A stretch of DNA of 11,592 nt, from positions 1 to 11,592 of the forward strand of contig JABJOR010000597.1 of the NCBI GenBank assembly GCA_018664265.1. Direction: 5' to 3'. Shown piece by piece: positions 1-6,774 of this stretch. Both the position numbers and the translations under genes were made by a program. Under the pieces are notes generated by a model, which was not told the origin of the DNA, ran no database searches, and was given only the letters and a program-made list of their open reading frames with translations. Each line of letters starts with the position of its first letter. Position 1 is the stretch's first letter. This DNA comes from Rhodospirillales bacterium (GTDB taxonomy: Bacteria; Pseudomonadota; Alphaproteobacteria; Rhodospirillales; Casp-alpha2).

Positions 1-14
1 GACCCAATATGGCT

Positions 15-34
15 ATCGGCGGGATAACGCCGAT
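15..34. repeat. Perfect 7-bp inverted repeat (hairpin)
   Basis: ATCGGCG at 15-21 pairs perfectly with CGCCGAT at 28-34 around the 6-base loop GGATAA. It lies in the first 115 bases of the window, where no open frame runs through and where the upstream part of the dehydrogenase gene should be. I see no T-tract after it, so it is not a convincing terminator. Confidence 0.45.
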
Positions 35-101
35 GCAGAAACTGGCTACGGTAATGCCCGTTGCCGCTTAAACGATTCTACTCTCAAAGGCCCCTAAATA
101 T

Positions 102-116
102 GGGGGTATTACCCCC
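102..116. repeat. Perfect 6-bp GC inverted repeat (hairpin)
   Basis: GGGGGT at 102-107 pairs with ACCCCC at 111-116 around the loop ATT. It ends exactly where recognisable dehydrogenase homology begins. Its sequence resembles the hairpin at 15-34: both read Gly-Gly-Ile-Thr-Pro in the same frame, 84 bases apart. This may be a degraded duplication or chance. Confidence 0.4.
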
Positions 117-601
117 GCAATCAGTTGATGTTTGCGGCAACCCTGGCCGGGATGGCCTTTGGCAGTTCCGGCGTTCATATCCCCCATGCCCTGTCCTATT
201 CAATCGCAACGTTCGGCCATCATTATGTTGCCAGTGGTTATGAGAAAGCGGACCCAATGGTGCCGCATGGCATTGCCGTGGTGATGACTGCGCCTGCTGT
301 GTTTCGAATGACTGGCACGGCGGCTGAGGGGCGCCACCTGACGGCGGCAGAAAATCTTGGCGCAAACATTTCTGGTGCAGGCTCCAACGAGGCCGGGCAG
401 ATACTGGCCACCCGAATGATTGAGTTGATGAAAGCCGCGGACCTCGACAACGGCCTTGAGGGGCTGGGTATACATGCAAGCGATATTCCAGCCATGGCCA
501 AAAGCGGCTTCACCCAAAAACGCCCGCTAGCACAGGCCCCGATAGATGTCACCGAAGATGATCTGGTAGCAATCTATCAGGATTCAATGCGTTATTGGTA
601 A
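116..601 (+). pseudogene. Iron-containing alcohol dehydrogenase / hydroxyacid-oxoacid transhydrogenase, C-terminal remnant
   Basis: About 160 codons match the C-terminal helical domain of the type III iron-dependent alcohol dehydrogenases, closest by eye to hydroxyacid-oxoacid transhydrogenase (ADHFE1-like). Two of the family's metal-binding histidine regions are present, GVHIPHALSY and DPMVPHG, and the C-terminus looks natural. The NAD-binding half and the first Asp/His metal ligands are absent. All three plus frames have stops before this point: TAA at 25 in frame 1, TAA at 95 in frame 2, TAA at 69 in frame 3. A TTG at 125 or ATG at 128 could start a roughly 158-residue protein, but I see no good ribosome site there. 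Such a protein could not form the complete active site. An upstream half could lie outside the window, separated by frameshifts. Base composition is GC-rich compared with the cluster that follows. Confidence 0.75.
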
Positions 602-651
602 CGTGCGCAAGGCGTTGGGACCGACTAGCCTATAGGACCCAATTATCCAAA

Positions 652-667
652 GCCGTTTGCAAGCGGC
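652..667 (+). terminator. Possible terminator hairpin after the dehydrogenase remnant
   Basis: GCCGTT at 652-657 pairs with AGCGGC at 662-667 around the loop TGCA, with one G-T wobble. It lies 50 bases after the dehydrogenase stop. The following bases are AT-rich but contain no clean T-run, so termination is only possible. The hairpin also contains the TTGCAA used in the promoter call, so it could instead be an operator. Confidence 0.3.
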
Positions 668-685
668 GTCATCGTATTATATTTA
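657..685 (+). promoter_or_regulatory. Weak sigma70-like promoter candidate for the 757-3587 genes
   Basis: TTGCAA (657-662) and TATTTA (680-685) are spaced by 17 bases, in an AT-rich stretch about 70 bases before the first gene. A better -10, TATAGT at 684-689, is spaced too far from this -35. A small hairpin, CTGTC-TGA-GACAG at 704-716, would lie in the leader. The call is motif-only. Confidence 0.22.
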
Positions 686-756
686 TAGTGCATGGAGAAT
701 TTACTGTCTGAGACAGGGGTTGTTCTCTACATCAGCGTTATGAAGGCTAAATAAAT

Positions 757-1272
757 ATGATTATTTGGGCGATAGGATTGGCGGGGTCGGGCAAGACCTC
801 TATAGGTCAAGAGCTTGCAAGTATTATGCGCTCAAAAGACAAGGCAACGGTATTTCTCGACGGCGATCACTTCCGTAACATTATGGGCAATGATATTGGT
901 CATTCCCTGGATGATCGAAGCCAAAATGGCTGGCGGATATGCCGGATGTGTGAATTCCTTGACGATCAGGACATCACTGTTGTGTGCAGCATTCTTTCTT
1001 TGTTTCCAAAACAGCGTGCATGGTGCCGCACTACATTTTCTGATTATTTTGAGGTATTTATCGACGTTTCTATGAAAGAATTAGAAAGCCGTGACCAGAA
1101 GGGCCTTTATAGTGGGGCACGAGAAGGACGGATTAAGAATGTTGCAGGTATCGATTTAGAATTTCCGTATCCGGAAGACGCCGATTTTGTTTTTGACAAT
1201 AATCAATCATTAACCGATTTCAAAAATGCCGCAAAAACCATTGTGGACGCTATAGAAGATCGCTGTCCATAA
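757..1272 (+). CDS. APS-kinase-like cytidine diphosphoramidate kinase (Cj1415-type)
   Basis: A 171-residue P-loop kinase of the adenylylsulfate kinase (CysC) fold. The Walker A motif GLAGSGKT is at residues 7-14, the LDGDHFR nucleotide-site motif at 34-40, and the KGLY...GRIKNVAGID segment at 115-133 matches the APS kinase lid/substrate loop. No sulfate-assimilation genes lie beside it. The other three enzymes of phosphoramidate donor synthesis are in the same cluster. In C. jejuni the CysC-like protein Cj1415 phosphorylates the 3'-hydroxyl of CDP-NH2 with ATP, and I infer the same role here. Use as an ordinary APS kinase cannot be excluded by eye. AAGG at 742-745 lies about 11 bases before the ATG. 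The stop codon overlaps the next start by one base, so the genes are probably co-translated. Confidence 0.78.
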   Translation: MIIWAIGLAGSGKTSIGQELASIMRSKDKATVFLDGDHFRNIMGNDIGHSLDDRSQNGWRICRMCEFLDDQDITVVCSILSLFPKQRAWCRTTFSDYFEVFIDVSMKELESRDQKGLYSGAREGRIKNVAGIDLEFPYPEDADFVFDNNQSLTDFKNAAKTIVDAIEDRCP

Positions 1273-1931
1273 TGAAGTATCCTTACACGCAAACGGATTT
1301 GCTAAATGATGATCCTTATCATTATATGTACACCCCGTTTGAGGGCCAGCCGCTCATTGAGAGCTATGCTTCTGAACGCAAGAATCTATTAAGTAAGCTG
1401 CAAGAACTGGTTCACGAGAGCGCAGAATCGAAAGAAATTGCGAATTGGCAGAACAGTGTAGATGTTGCATTTTCACAAGATAAATCCATCTGGCCTTTTA
1501 AGGAAGAGAGTGTTGATACGCTTGAAACCCTTAAGGAGCTAGTGCTGGCACATGTTGTGGGATGTAAGCAAATAAATTCAGGCCATGTATATTTCATCAA
1601 TGAATTGAAACGTAAATTTGAAATCTCCAAACGGCTACGCCTTGGGTATGACAGAGGCTATAAAGCTATCGATAAAAACGCACCAGTTTCGCTTGAAGCA
1701 TATGCTTTTCTATCTTTTATGCTTTCGGTGATCCCCCATCAGGAAGGAGATTTGAAGCTTCATAATGCATTGTTAAAACTGAACGATCTGATTTTCTCCT
1801 CTGAGTTTAAATCCATGAGCTTATGGGCAATGGCTGCCTTTCAGCGCTCTGTGCGATATGAATTAGAATTGACCAGAACACTGTTATTCAATTGTGGTAT
1901 CGCATACGAGGATGAAGCGTACAATGCTTGA
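1272..1931 (+). CDS. Unrecognised 219-residue soluble protein of the phosphoramidate cluster
   Basis: I do not recognise this protein. It has no signal peptide, membrane segment or nucleotide-binding loop that I can see. It looks mostly helical: charged amphipathic stretches run from about residues 35-60 and 80-125, and a more hydrophobic helical region with FLSFMLSVIPH and a Leu-rich segment follows at about 145-215. Tyr is frequent at the N-terminus (YPY, PYHYMY). The ATG overlaps the stop of the kinase gene by one base (TAATG), and the 3' end overlaps the formyltransferase-like gene. It therefore belongs to the same transcript and probably the same pathway. A partner, a scaffold, or an enzyme of an uncatalogued fold are all possible. 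The gene is real by frame length, spacing and coupling. Confidence 0.8.
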   Translation: MKYPYTQTDLLNDDPYHYMYTPFEGQPLIESYASERKNLLSKLQELVHESAESKEIANWQNSVDVAFSQDKSIWPFKEESVDTLETLKELVLAHVVGCKQINSGHVYFINELKRKFEISKRLRLGYDRGYKAIDKNAPVSLEAYAFLSFMLSVIPHQEGDLKLHNALLKLNDLIFSSEFKSMSLWAMAAFQRSVRYELELTRTLLFNCGIAYEDEAYNA

Positions 1932-2619
1932 AAATGTCGTTTTACTTGGGGCAGACAACAACAGGACACGTGCGTATCTGAGCATGCTGCATCGTGATGG
2001 CATTGCCCCCTCCAGTCTATTATTGTTGAGCAATAATGGCCCTTCTTCTCCGCAGAAAAAAATTTCAACCGAATTATTTGATAACGTCACACCAGCAGTG
2101 GAAATCGCCTTGAGTGCTGGCATTACCGTTATCGAGCTTAAAGTTGATACCATTAACGATGACATTGTGAAAAGTACCCTGAATAATCTAGATCAGGAGA
2201 TCGTAATTTTCTCTGGGTATGGGGGTGCTATCATCAACGACTCACTTTTTTCCACTGGTAAGCAGTTTCTTCATATTCACCCTGGCAAATTACCTGAGTT
2301 TCCCGGCAGTACGACAATTTACTATAGCTTGCTCGCTGAAAATAAAATTTGGGCCTCTGCAATACTCATGACCAAGGAGATTGATGGAGGCCCGGTTGTT
2401 GGTGTTCGCTGCTTTGATCCGCCAAAAGATCGCAAGCAAATTGATATGATTTATGATCCGTATATACGGGCTAGTTTGCTCTGTGATGTCATGGCTGATT
2501 ATGCTGAAGATGGAAAATTTGAGAAAGAGATACAGTCTCAAAACATAGAGGATCATTATTTCATTATTCACCCGGTGTTAAAGCACGCAGCCATTCTGTC
2601 CCAAGGAATTCAAAAATGA
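1924..2619 (+). CDS. Formyltransferase-fold protein with altered catalytic Asn
   Basis: A 231-residue protein with the formyltransferase (GART / methionyl-tRNA formyltransferase / ArnA N-domain) signature. It has an N-terminal Rossmann-like start (ENVVLLGAD), SGYGG at 98-102, HIHPGKLPEFPG at 117-128 and KEIDGGPVV at 151-159. The family usually has an Asn-x-His pair plus a distal Asp. Here the Asn position is His117, while His119 and Asp154 are kept. The GSTTIYYSL stretch follows the catalytic loop. The likely job is one-carbon (formyl) transfer to an amino group on the cluster's product, or a repurposed reaction given the Asn change. I chose the ATG at 1924 because it begins at the family's first beta strand, with GAGGA 11 bases upstream. 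A GTG at 1894 and an ATG at 1912 are in frame. Its start overlaps the previous stop, and ATGA at 2616 links it to the next gene. Confidence 0.72.
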   Translation: MLENVVLLGADNNRTRAYLSMLHRDGIAPSSLLLLSNNGPSSPQKKISTELFDNVTPAVEIALSAGITVIELKVDTINDDIVKSTLNNLDQEIVIFSGYGGAIINDSLFSTGKQFLHIHPGKLPEFPGSTTIYYSLLAENKIWASAILMTKEIDGGPVVGVRCFDPPKDRKQIDMIYDPYIRASLLCDVMADYAEDGKFEKEIQSQNIEDHYFIIHPVLKHAAILSQGIQK

Positions 2620-3587
2620 GCGATTCTGCATATAGTTTTCTTGAATTTGGCTCCATAGACCCGTCGGATTCATCCCGGCAAACTTGGGATTTTATTACCG
2701 GCCAAAAAGCCTATGAGTGGTTGATGGTAGCGCGTTATCTTAACGATCTTGTTGGCTATCAGACTCTAAGCAAAGTCTGCAAAGATGGTGATATAGGAGA
2801 AATACCCAAGATATATAAAGCTGAAGTACACCACGATGATGATGCCTCAATTAATCTGAATAAATTAGTCGGCCTGTCCGTTGTTCAAAATAGTGATGGT
2901 GTTTTGAAGTTTCTTGAATTTGGATCAACTGTTTTTGGATGTATTGAGGGCATCCGGTTTTGTCAGGATTTACTCTCACACCAGTTCATTGAATTTAAGA
3001 ATGTCGATCTAGCCGAGATTGAATGGCATGGAATTGACAACTCGGCAATGATGAACAGCCTCGCCCGCTCATTGCATCAGACAAACAAGATTTTTACCTA
3101 TGAAAGGCTTGATGATAAAACTTCACACTGTGATTTGTTCTTCGCAAAAGGCGTCTCATTGCTCTACCAAATAAGGTCAACAAATGAATTCAGGCAAATA
3201 ATTTCACAAGCGAGATTATCATTGTTTGATTATTCTTTATCGCTGAGCGGTTCTACTAATAAAGTTCTCGGTACAGGTAAGGAAATTCAATATTTGGATT
3301 TGAATGATGCTATAAACGTTATTGAGGCCCTCAATGACAAGGTCATGATGGTCCGTTTGTCAAATACACGTATTGATTATGATAAGAACAGGCTATTTTT
3401 GGATGCTGCCTTTGGCGAAACACCATTGGTCAATGAATATATCAAAGAAGATAAACGTGTGCGAGGTGCAATTGAGAGCGTAGACAAGAGTGGTACAATT
3501 GCTGAAACAATCCTCCACCCAAGTCACAATCCTTCAGAAGGCTGGGTTGGTTTACGTGAGTTTTGTGAAACTCATAACTTGCTTTAA
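2616..3587 (+). CDS. Uncharacterised protein, possibly Rossmann methyltransferase-like
   Basis: A 323-residue soluble protein with no confident family match. Its middle has features that could be a class I methyltransferase fold: a strand plus acidic/Gly loop LKFLEFGSTVFG (97-108), a second strand ending WHGIDNS (137-143), and CDLFFAKGVSLLYQ (172-185) followed by ARLSLFDYSLSL (199-210). The Gly-rich SAM loop is not canonical, so this is only a suggestion. The N-terminus repeats a FLEFGS phrase (8-13 and 99-104). The start is well supported: AAGGA lies 8 bases before the ATG, and the ATGA overlap couples it to the formyltransferase-like gene. In C. jejuni two methyltransferase-like genes (Cj1419, Cj1420) accompany the phosphoramidate enzymes, which makes a methyltransferase role attractive. 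It is the last gene of this plus-strand run. Confidence 0.7.
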   Translation: MSDSAYSFLEFGSIDPSDSSRQTWDFITGQKAYEWLMVARYLNDLVGYQTLSKVCKDGDIGEIPKIYKAEVHHDDDASINLNKLVGLSVVQNSDGVLKFLEFGSTVFGCIEGIRFCQDLLSHQFIEFKNVDLAEIEWHGIDNSAMMNSLARSLHQTNKIFTYERLDDKTSHCDLFFAKGVSLLYQIRSTNEFRQIISQARLSLFDYSLSLSGSTNKVLGTGKEIQYLDLNDAINVIEALNDKVMMVRLSNTRIDYDKNRLFLDAAFGETPLVNEYIKEDKRVRGAIESVDKSGTIAETILHPSHNPSEGWVGLREFCETHNLL

Positions 3588-3647
3588 GGCTGCAATTAAT
3601 ATGCCCTGTGCCTGACAAGCCAAATTCATATCGACTGATATTATAAT

Positions 3648-4268
3648 TTAGAAAGTGTACCCGTATTCTTTAATATCTTCGTCAAACCATTCTGCCACAA
3701 GGTTTATCAATTCGTCATTGTAATACTCTTGATAGGGAACATCCGGTCGATGATAGACATTGTTTCTAATTGCATCGAATCGTTGGACCGTGGGTATTAT
3801 TCCATCATAACCTATCTCTCGCATTTTTACCGATAAAGCATCAAAATCTTCATATTTAAAGACTTGGTCAACGCCATTGGCCCAGTATTTCTGTGGCGTT
3901 CGTATCGTACCGGATTGATCAGCCATAGGATCGTTGGGGTAATTATAGAGAAATGATTTGAAATCTTTTGTATTTTCAAACACTTCCATCCATCTTTCGC
4001 CAAATTCCTTTTGTAGTTTAAAATCTCGACGCCAACTATGATAAATGCTTACGAGCTTGTCCCATGGATTTCGGACAATTGCGAAAGACCACCGTTTCGC
4101 CCACTCGTCTTCTCCCATGATAGCACGAATCTCGTGCGCTGTAGCATGAGCGGCAAGTCGTTGTTCATTAAAAACCTTGTGCCCGTTTTGTTGTCCAAAG
4201 GCTTTTGAGACCGACGATCCCCCGGTTAGGGAAATGTGGACGAAAACAATATCATCTGTGTAAAACAT
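3648..4268 (-). CDS. Sulfotransferase-fold protein lacking the catalytic Lys; candidate phosphoramidate transferase
   Basis: A 206-residue protein of the Sulfotransfer_2 type. The N-terminal loop reads FVHISLTGGSSVSKAF (9-24), where the family usually has HIPKTGGTS. Pro is replaced by Ser13 and the sulfonate-contacting Lys by Leu14. The codons there are TCC CTA, so the Lys loss needs two base changes. The 3'-phosphate-binding region is intact: IVRNPWDKLVSIYHSW (64-79) with Arg66 and Ser74. The C-terminal YYNDELINLVAEWFDEDIKEYGY is typical of the family. Sulfotransferases use PAPS. The cluster should make 3'-phospho-CDP-NH2, which has the same 3'-phosphate/5'-activated-group layout, so I infer it could be the donor here. 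The gene faces the plus-strand genes on both sides, has its own promoter-like sequence, and has only a weak ribosome site. A degenerate or ordinary sulfotransferase is the alternative. Confidence 0.75.
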   Translation of the reverse strand: MFYTDDIVFVHISLTGGSSVSKAFGQQNGHKVFNEQRLAAHATAHEIRAIMGEDEWAKRWSFAIVRNPWDKLVSIYHSWRRDFKLQKEFGERWMEVFENTKDFKSFLYNYPNDPMADQSGTIRTPQKYWANGVDQVFKYEDFDALSVKMREIGYDGIIPTVQRFDAIRNNVYHRPDVPYQEYYNDELINLVAEWFDEDIKEYGYTF

Positions 4269-4297
4269 AAATCCAATTCACATTTATTCGAATAGTG

Positions 4298-4326
4298 TTG
4301 TTATATTTTCACTGTACAGTTAGATA
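4298..4326 (+). promoter_or_regulatory. Promoter candidate for the glutamine kinase operon
   Basis: TTGTTA (4298-4303) and TAGATA (4321-4326) are 17 bases apart. They would give a leader of about 110 bases before the glutamine kinase start. The -10 is poor. The sequence overlaps the opposing promoter candidate and the palindrome at 4311-4320. Confidence 0.22.
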
Positions 4327-4328
4327 AA
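4300..4328 (-). promoter_or_regulatory. Promoter candidate for the sulfotransferase-like gene
   Basis: On the minus strand TTTATC (4328-4323) and TATAAC (4305-4300, one mismatch from TATAAT) are separated by 17 bases. They would start transcription about 25 bases before the ATG at 4268. Confidence 0.3.
4311..4320. promoter_or_regulatory. Perfect 10-bp palindrome, possible operator
   Basis: ACTGTACAGT reads the same on both strands. It lies in the shared spacer of the two opposing promoter candidates, between divergent genes, which is where a dimeric regulator could control both. No regulator gene is in the window. It could be chance in AT-rich DNA. Confidence 0.3.
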
Positions 4329-4443
4329 AGATCAAGCAATTACAATTGGATCACTGCAAAACCACCGTCTGGAATATTATTGTAATAGAATTGAAACCTC
4401 TCTGCGCTAAAGATCAGCTAACTTATGGGAATGAATTAATCGA

Positions 4444-6774
4444 ATGCCAAATATTACTTTTGGAACAAAAGCTGAAACTCTGGAAATCCTGCAAGGGTGC
4501 CTTCGCAGTGCAAAAATTTTACCCATTTTACGGTTTTCTTATAAAGAATGGCAGGATCGCGATGCTATTTATCAAAATCTGCTGAAAAATGATTGGTCAG
4601 AAACATCTCTGATAATCCGGAGTAGTTCGCAATCAGAAGATGGCCAAACGCAATCCAAAGCAGGACAGTACCTCTCCATCGGGAATGTGCAGGGTTATAG
4701 AGAATTTTTCAGTGCTGTGGATCAAGTCTTTGCATCTTATGGAAAGGCTGAATCGAACGATCAGGTCTTTGTTCAACCCTACTTGAGTGATGCGATCAAT
4801 GTTGGCGTTCTTTTCACCGCAGACCCAACCACGGGTGCTCCATATTTTATTATTAGCTCTGACCCGCAAGGCGGGGCCGATACGATAACCGCAGGCACAT
4901 CAAATACGTTAAGCACCGTATACCATCACTGCAACGCAGCCGACCCTGTTGATCCATTCCATGCTGAACTTGTTGTTATGGCCAGAGAATTAATGGTGCT
5001 TCTCGATGAAGATAGCCTTGATATTGAATTTGGAGTCTCTTCCGCAGGAGAGCTATATTTATTTCAGGTCCGTCCGTTGGTTCTAAATACTGAACGCCCT
5101 ACAAATCCTGAAGTTCATTTCAACACAGTCAGTATGGTAGCCGATAAAGTAAAAAGTTTAATAGGACCCCATCCGTTCTTGCTTGGGGAGCGAACAATGT
5201 TCGGTACCATGCCGGACTGGAACCCTGCTGAAATCATTGGTGTTCGCCCAAGGCCCTTAGCCCTATCACTGTACAGAGAACTCATTACAGATTCTGTTTG
5301 GGCTTATCAGAGAAATAATTATGGGTATAGAAATTTACGAAGCTTTCCTTTGCTCAAATCCTTTCACGGATTACCGTATGTCGACGTGCGGGTTAGTTAT
5401 AACTCTTTTATACCTTCTGATCTTAACGAAGATTTGGGCAATCGGCTCGTTGATTATTATCTTGATCGACTTGAGGAAGAGCCTTCTCTGCATGATAAAG
5501 TCGAGTTTGAAATCGTATTTTCTTGCTATACACCCGATCTGAATGAGCGAATGAGTGTGCTGGATGATTATGGGTTTTCTTCATCTGATAAAGAATTATT
5601 ATCAAATAACCTGAAGACACTAACCCAAAACATCATAAATAATGATACAGGAATATGGCGACAGGACCTCAATAAGCTTGAGAACCTCCCCAAGCGTCGA
5701 GAAAGAATTATAAATAGTAACCTTGATAAAGTTTCAAAAATTTACTGGTTGCTCGAAGACTGTAAACGTTACGGTACTTTACCCTTTGCAGGCCTGGCTC
5801 GCGCTGCTTTTATTTCCATTCAATTATTAAAATCGTTTGTTAATATAGGCATATTTGATGATATCAACCTTTATTTGAACAGCCTGGATACTGTTAGCGG
5901 AAAAATCACTCGTGATTTTCACTCTTTAAACAAGCAAGCCTTTCTGGATAAATATGGCCACCTCAGGCCCGGAACATACGATATCCTGTCGCCAAGGTAT
6001 GATGAAAAACCTGAACTGTATTTTGACTGGACAACGAGATTAAAAACATATGATAAAGAAGAATCATCTTTTCAAATTTCATCACAACAATATCAGGAAC
6101 TATCTGCGTTGTTGTCCAAGCATCATTTTGAAAACAGTGTTGATGAGCTCTTTAACTTTATTAAGAAAAGTATTGAAGGCCGTGAGTTTGGTAAATTTAT
6201 TTTTTCACAAAATTTATCTGCTGCCATTCAAATATTAGGCGATCTTGGCAAAGAGTGCGGAATTTCCAATGAAGATATGAGCTATGCAAATATACAGGCT
6301 GTATACGAGGCTTTTACATCCAGCATGTCTGCGAGGAACATTATTATCGATAGTATTATGCAGGGGAAGGAAACGTTTTCAGAAGCGAAACAAATTTCAC
6401 TTCCATCACTTATTACATCGGATGATCAAATATTATCATTTCAAACACAACCAAGTGAGCCGAATTACATTACCCATCAGACTGCAACAGCTAAAATTAC
6501 TGATTGCACTGACCGTGAGAGAATGAGAAATGCGATTGTTATGATCCCCAGCGCTGATCCAGGTTTTGACTGGATATTCTCACATGATATTGCCGGGTTG
6601 ATTACAGCTTATGGCGGTGTAAATTCACATATGGCTATTCGTGCCGGTGAACTTAACCTGCCTGCTGTTATCGGAGCTGGGGAAGACCTGTTTGAGAAAT
6701 GGTCACAGGCCAAAGTGCTTCGTATTGATTGCGCTGCCAGACGGGTTGAAATTTTAAATATGGTCTCTTCATAA
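4444..6774 (+). CDS. L-glutamine kinase, PEP-synthase-like (Cj1418-type)
   Basis: A 776-residue protein built like PEP synthase/PPDK without the PEP-binding barrel. Residues 1-215 form the ATP-grasp half: IIRSSSQSEDG (57-67), GVLFTADPTTGAP (121-133), LDIEFGVSSAGELYLFQVRP (192-211). A long middle region follows. The C-terminal swivelling phosphohistidine domain has TAYGGVNSHMAIRAGELNLP (721-740) with the catalytic His729. Size and domain set match C. jejuni Cj1418, which uses ATP to phosphorylate the amide nitrogen of L-glutamine, the first step of phosphoramidate synthesis. The two downstream genes are the next two enzymes, which strongly supports this reading over PEP synthase. ATG 4444 is the first good start after stops at 4408 and 4432. 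The upstream GGGA is about 13 bases away, so translation initiation looks weak. It is AT-rich (row 5821-5880 is 14/60 G+C). Confidence 0.87.
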   Translation: MPNITFGTKAETLEILQGCLRSAKILPILRFSYKEWQDRDAIYQNLLKNDWSETSLIIRSSSQSEDGQTQSKAGQYLSIGNVQGYREFFSAVDQVFASYGKAESNDQVFVQPYLSDAINVGVLFTADPTTGAPYFIISSDPQGGADTITAGTSNTLSTVYHHCNAADPVDPFHAELVVMARELMVLLDEDSLDIEFGVSSAGELYLFQVRPLVLNTERPTNPEVHFNTVSMVADKVKSLIGPHPFLLGERTMFGTMPDWNPAEIIGVRPRPLALSLYRELITDSVWAYQRNNYGYRNLRSFPLLKSFHGLPYVDVRVSYNSFIPSDLNEDLGNRLVDYYLDRLEEEPSLHDKVEFEIVFSCYTPDLNERMSVLDDYGFSSSDKELLSNNLKTLTQNIINNDTGIWRQDLNKLENLPKRRERIINSNLDKVSKIYWLLEDCKRYGTLPFAGLARAAFISIQLLKSFVNIGIFDDINLYLNSLDTVSGKITRDFHSLNKQAFLDKYGHLRPGTYDILSPRYDEKPELYFDWTTRLKTYDKEESSFQISSQQYQELSALLSKHHFENSVDELFNFIKKSIEGREFGKFIFSQNLSAAIQILGDLGKECGISNEDMSYANIQAVYEAFTSSMSARNIIIDSIMQGKETFSEAKQISLPSLITSDDQILSFQTQPSEPNYITHQTATAKITDCTDRERMRNAIVMIPSADPGFDWIFSHDIAGLITAYGGVNSHMAIRAGELNLPAVIGAGEDLFEKWSQAKVLRIDCAARRVEILNMVSS

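Noticed and set aside
1..124. Possible integron attC-like site in the hairpin-rich left end
   Set aside because: No matching RYYYAAC/GTTRRRY pair could be found.
61..552. Several open frames of 60-131 codons overlapping the dehydrogenase remnant on both strands
   Set aside because: They lack family features and are shadows of the GC-rich remnant in other frames.
757..1272. Sulfate assimilation or PAPS synthesis by the CysC-like protein with the sulfotransferase as partner
   Set aside because: No ATP sulfurylase gene is present, the sulfotransferase has lost its key Lys, and the other three phosphoramidate enzymes are present. This stays the main alternative.
3557..3574. Perfect 7-bp hairpin TGAGTTT-TGTG-AAACTCA near the end of the 2616 gene
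   Set aside because: It lies inside coding sequence before the stop and has no T-tract, so I do not call it a terminator.
4346..4585. 79-codon plus-strand frame before and into the glutamine kinase gene
   Set aside because: It overlaps the kinase N-terminus out of frame and shows no recognisable motif.
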